Assembly: GCA_018266835.1 (NCBI GenBank)
Contig: JAFDZP010000004.1
Span: forward strand, 342,837-406,836
Origin: Bacteroidota bacterium
GTDB taxonomy: Bacteria; Bacteroidota; Ignavibacteria; Tepidaquicellales; Tepidaquicellaceae
Direction: 5' to 3'
Length of the DNA: 64,000 nucleotides
Below, piece by piece: positions 63,470 through 64,000 of this stretch. The notes beneath the pieces are model-generated. The model was given only the letters and a program-made list of their open reading frames with translations. It was not told where the DNA came from and did not search any database. Every line of letters starts with the position of its first letter. Position 1 is the first letter of the stretch. Made by a program: the position numbers and the translations under genes.

Positions 63470-63585
63470 GTTCTTTAACAAATCCGAAAAAAAAGTTCAG
63501 AAAGTTACGATAAGTAACTTGACTTTTTAAAGGATTCTTATTAACTTTGTAATTCGTGCAAAAAACGATCAAAAGTTCTTTAAAA
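63470..63585 (+). promoter_or_regulatory. Two boxA-like antitermination sequences in the rRNA leader
   Basis: GTTCTTTAACA at 63470-63480 and GTTCTTTAAAA at 63575-63585 resemble the boxA element (TGCTCTTTAACA in E. coli). Each follows one of the two promoters, so both transcripts would carry at least one copy. Confidence 0.55.
63519..63549 (+). promoter_or_regulatory. Main rRNA promoter
   Basis: CTTG (TTG at 63519-63521), a 20-nt spacer, then TAACTTTG at 63542-63549: an exact -7 box with the spacing used by efp, gap and ppiD. 16S begins about 150 nt downstream. Confidence 0.75.
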
Positions 63586-63699
63586 TATACCAATAATTTT
63601 AACACAAGCTTTTATATTTAGCTATATAACAAGTTTAGTGCGCAATTTGAGAAAAAGTTAAAACCTTGTAGCTTAGGAAATCAAACAAACATTTTTATT

Positions 63700-64000
63700 A
63701 CAATGGAGAGTTTGATCCTGGCTCAGGACGAACGCTGGCGGCGTGCTTAATACATGCAAGTCAACTTGACTTTAGGTAGCAATATCGAAAAGTAGGGTGG
63801 CGCACGGGTGCGTAACGCGTAGGTAATCTGCCCTAAGGTCTGGCATAACCTATCGAAAGGTAGGCTAACATCAGATGATATATAATCACGACATCGTGGA
63901 AATATCAAATCTTCGGAGCCTTGGGATGAGCCTGCGTCTGATTAGGTAGTTGGCGGAGTAATAGCCCACCAAGCCTACGATCAGTAGCTGGTCTGAGAGG
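63700..64000 (+). rRNA. 16S ribosomal RNA, 5' part
   Basis: AGAGTTTGATCCTGGCTCAG starts at 63707 (E. coli position 8), followed by GACGAACGCTGGCGGCGTGC and GCGCACGGGTGCGTAACGCG. The gene continues past the window. By position the mature 5' end is near 63700. The sequence fits the Bacteroidota/Chlorobiota side, but 300 nt do not settle the genus. Confidence 0.97.

Overview
The window is a low-GC bacterial chromosome segment from the Bacteroidota/Chlorobiota side of the FCB group, most like the Ignavibacteria. The evidence is: type IX secretion (T9SS) C-terminal sorting domains on several secreted proteins, a PorV/PorQ-type outer-membrane protein, a GWxTD-domain protein, a carboxypeptidase-regulatory/TonB receptor, an EF-P with a PGNLRAF loop that I recall from Chlorobi, and promoters of the Bacteroidota form (TTG, about 20 nt, TAnnTTTG). 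The 5' end of a 16S rRNA gene closes the window. The genus cannot be named from the sequence alone.

Layout. 0.2-9.8 kb is an envelope/secretion block: a sialidase-like T9SS cargo, a TonB-dependent receptor, a very large T9SS cargo and a PorV/PorQ protein. 9.9-13.7 kb is a tight + strand operon (GWxTD protein, YbbR protein, CPBP protease, LptB). 13.7-21.5 kb is a minus-strand series: FmdB zinc ribbon, a giant tubulin-like GTPase, a FabL-like enoyl-ACP reductase, a small membrane protein, AccC, AccB and EF-P, facing divergent GAPDH. 22.9-24.1 kb has an LRR protein, two tRNA genes and dispersed palindromes.

24.2-30.4 kb is the most unusual part. A 70-residue peptide made of four 17-residue repeats sits behind its own promoter. 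An intrinsic terminator follows it, and then a radical-SAM enzyme with atypical cysteine spacing. Six small genes (P-loop NTPase, GyrI-like, DUF4256, PaiB-like, DUF1801, YdeI-like) come next, then a second paralogous radical-SAM enzyme. I read this as a candidate repeat-core peptide-modification locus; that is inference.

31-44.5 kb is mostly housekeeping: DoxX, an HpcH/HpaI-SGNH pair, PurA, a STAS protein, SecF/SecD, an M24 peptidase, a glycosyltransferase, PurD, GalE, MeaB and a DUF6886-like protein. 44.6-57.9 kb carries a PpiD/SurA-like foldase, an outer-membrane barrel protein, a subtilase, the C-terminal half of a split cobalamin methionine synthase, an amidohydrolase, an M1 peptidase lipoprotein, a DinB-like protein, a MarR-GNAT fusion and an S41 peptidase. 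58.4-62.7 kb is a 1444-residue subtilase with FG-GAP-like repeats and a sorting domain. 62.7-64 kb is the rRNA leader with two tandem promoters and the start of 16S rRNA.
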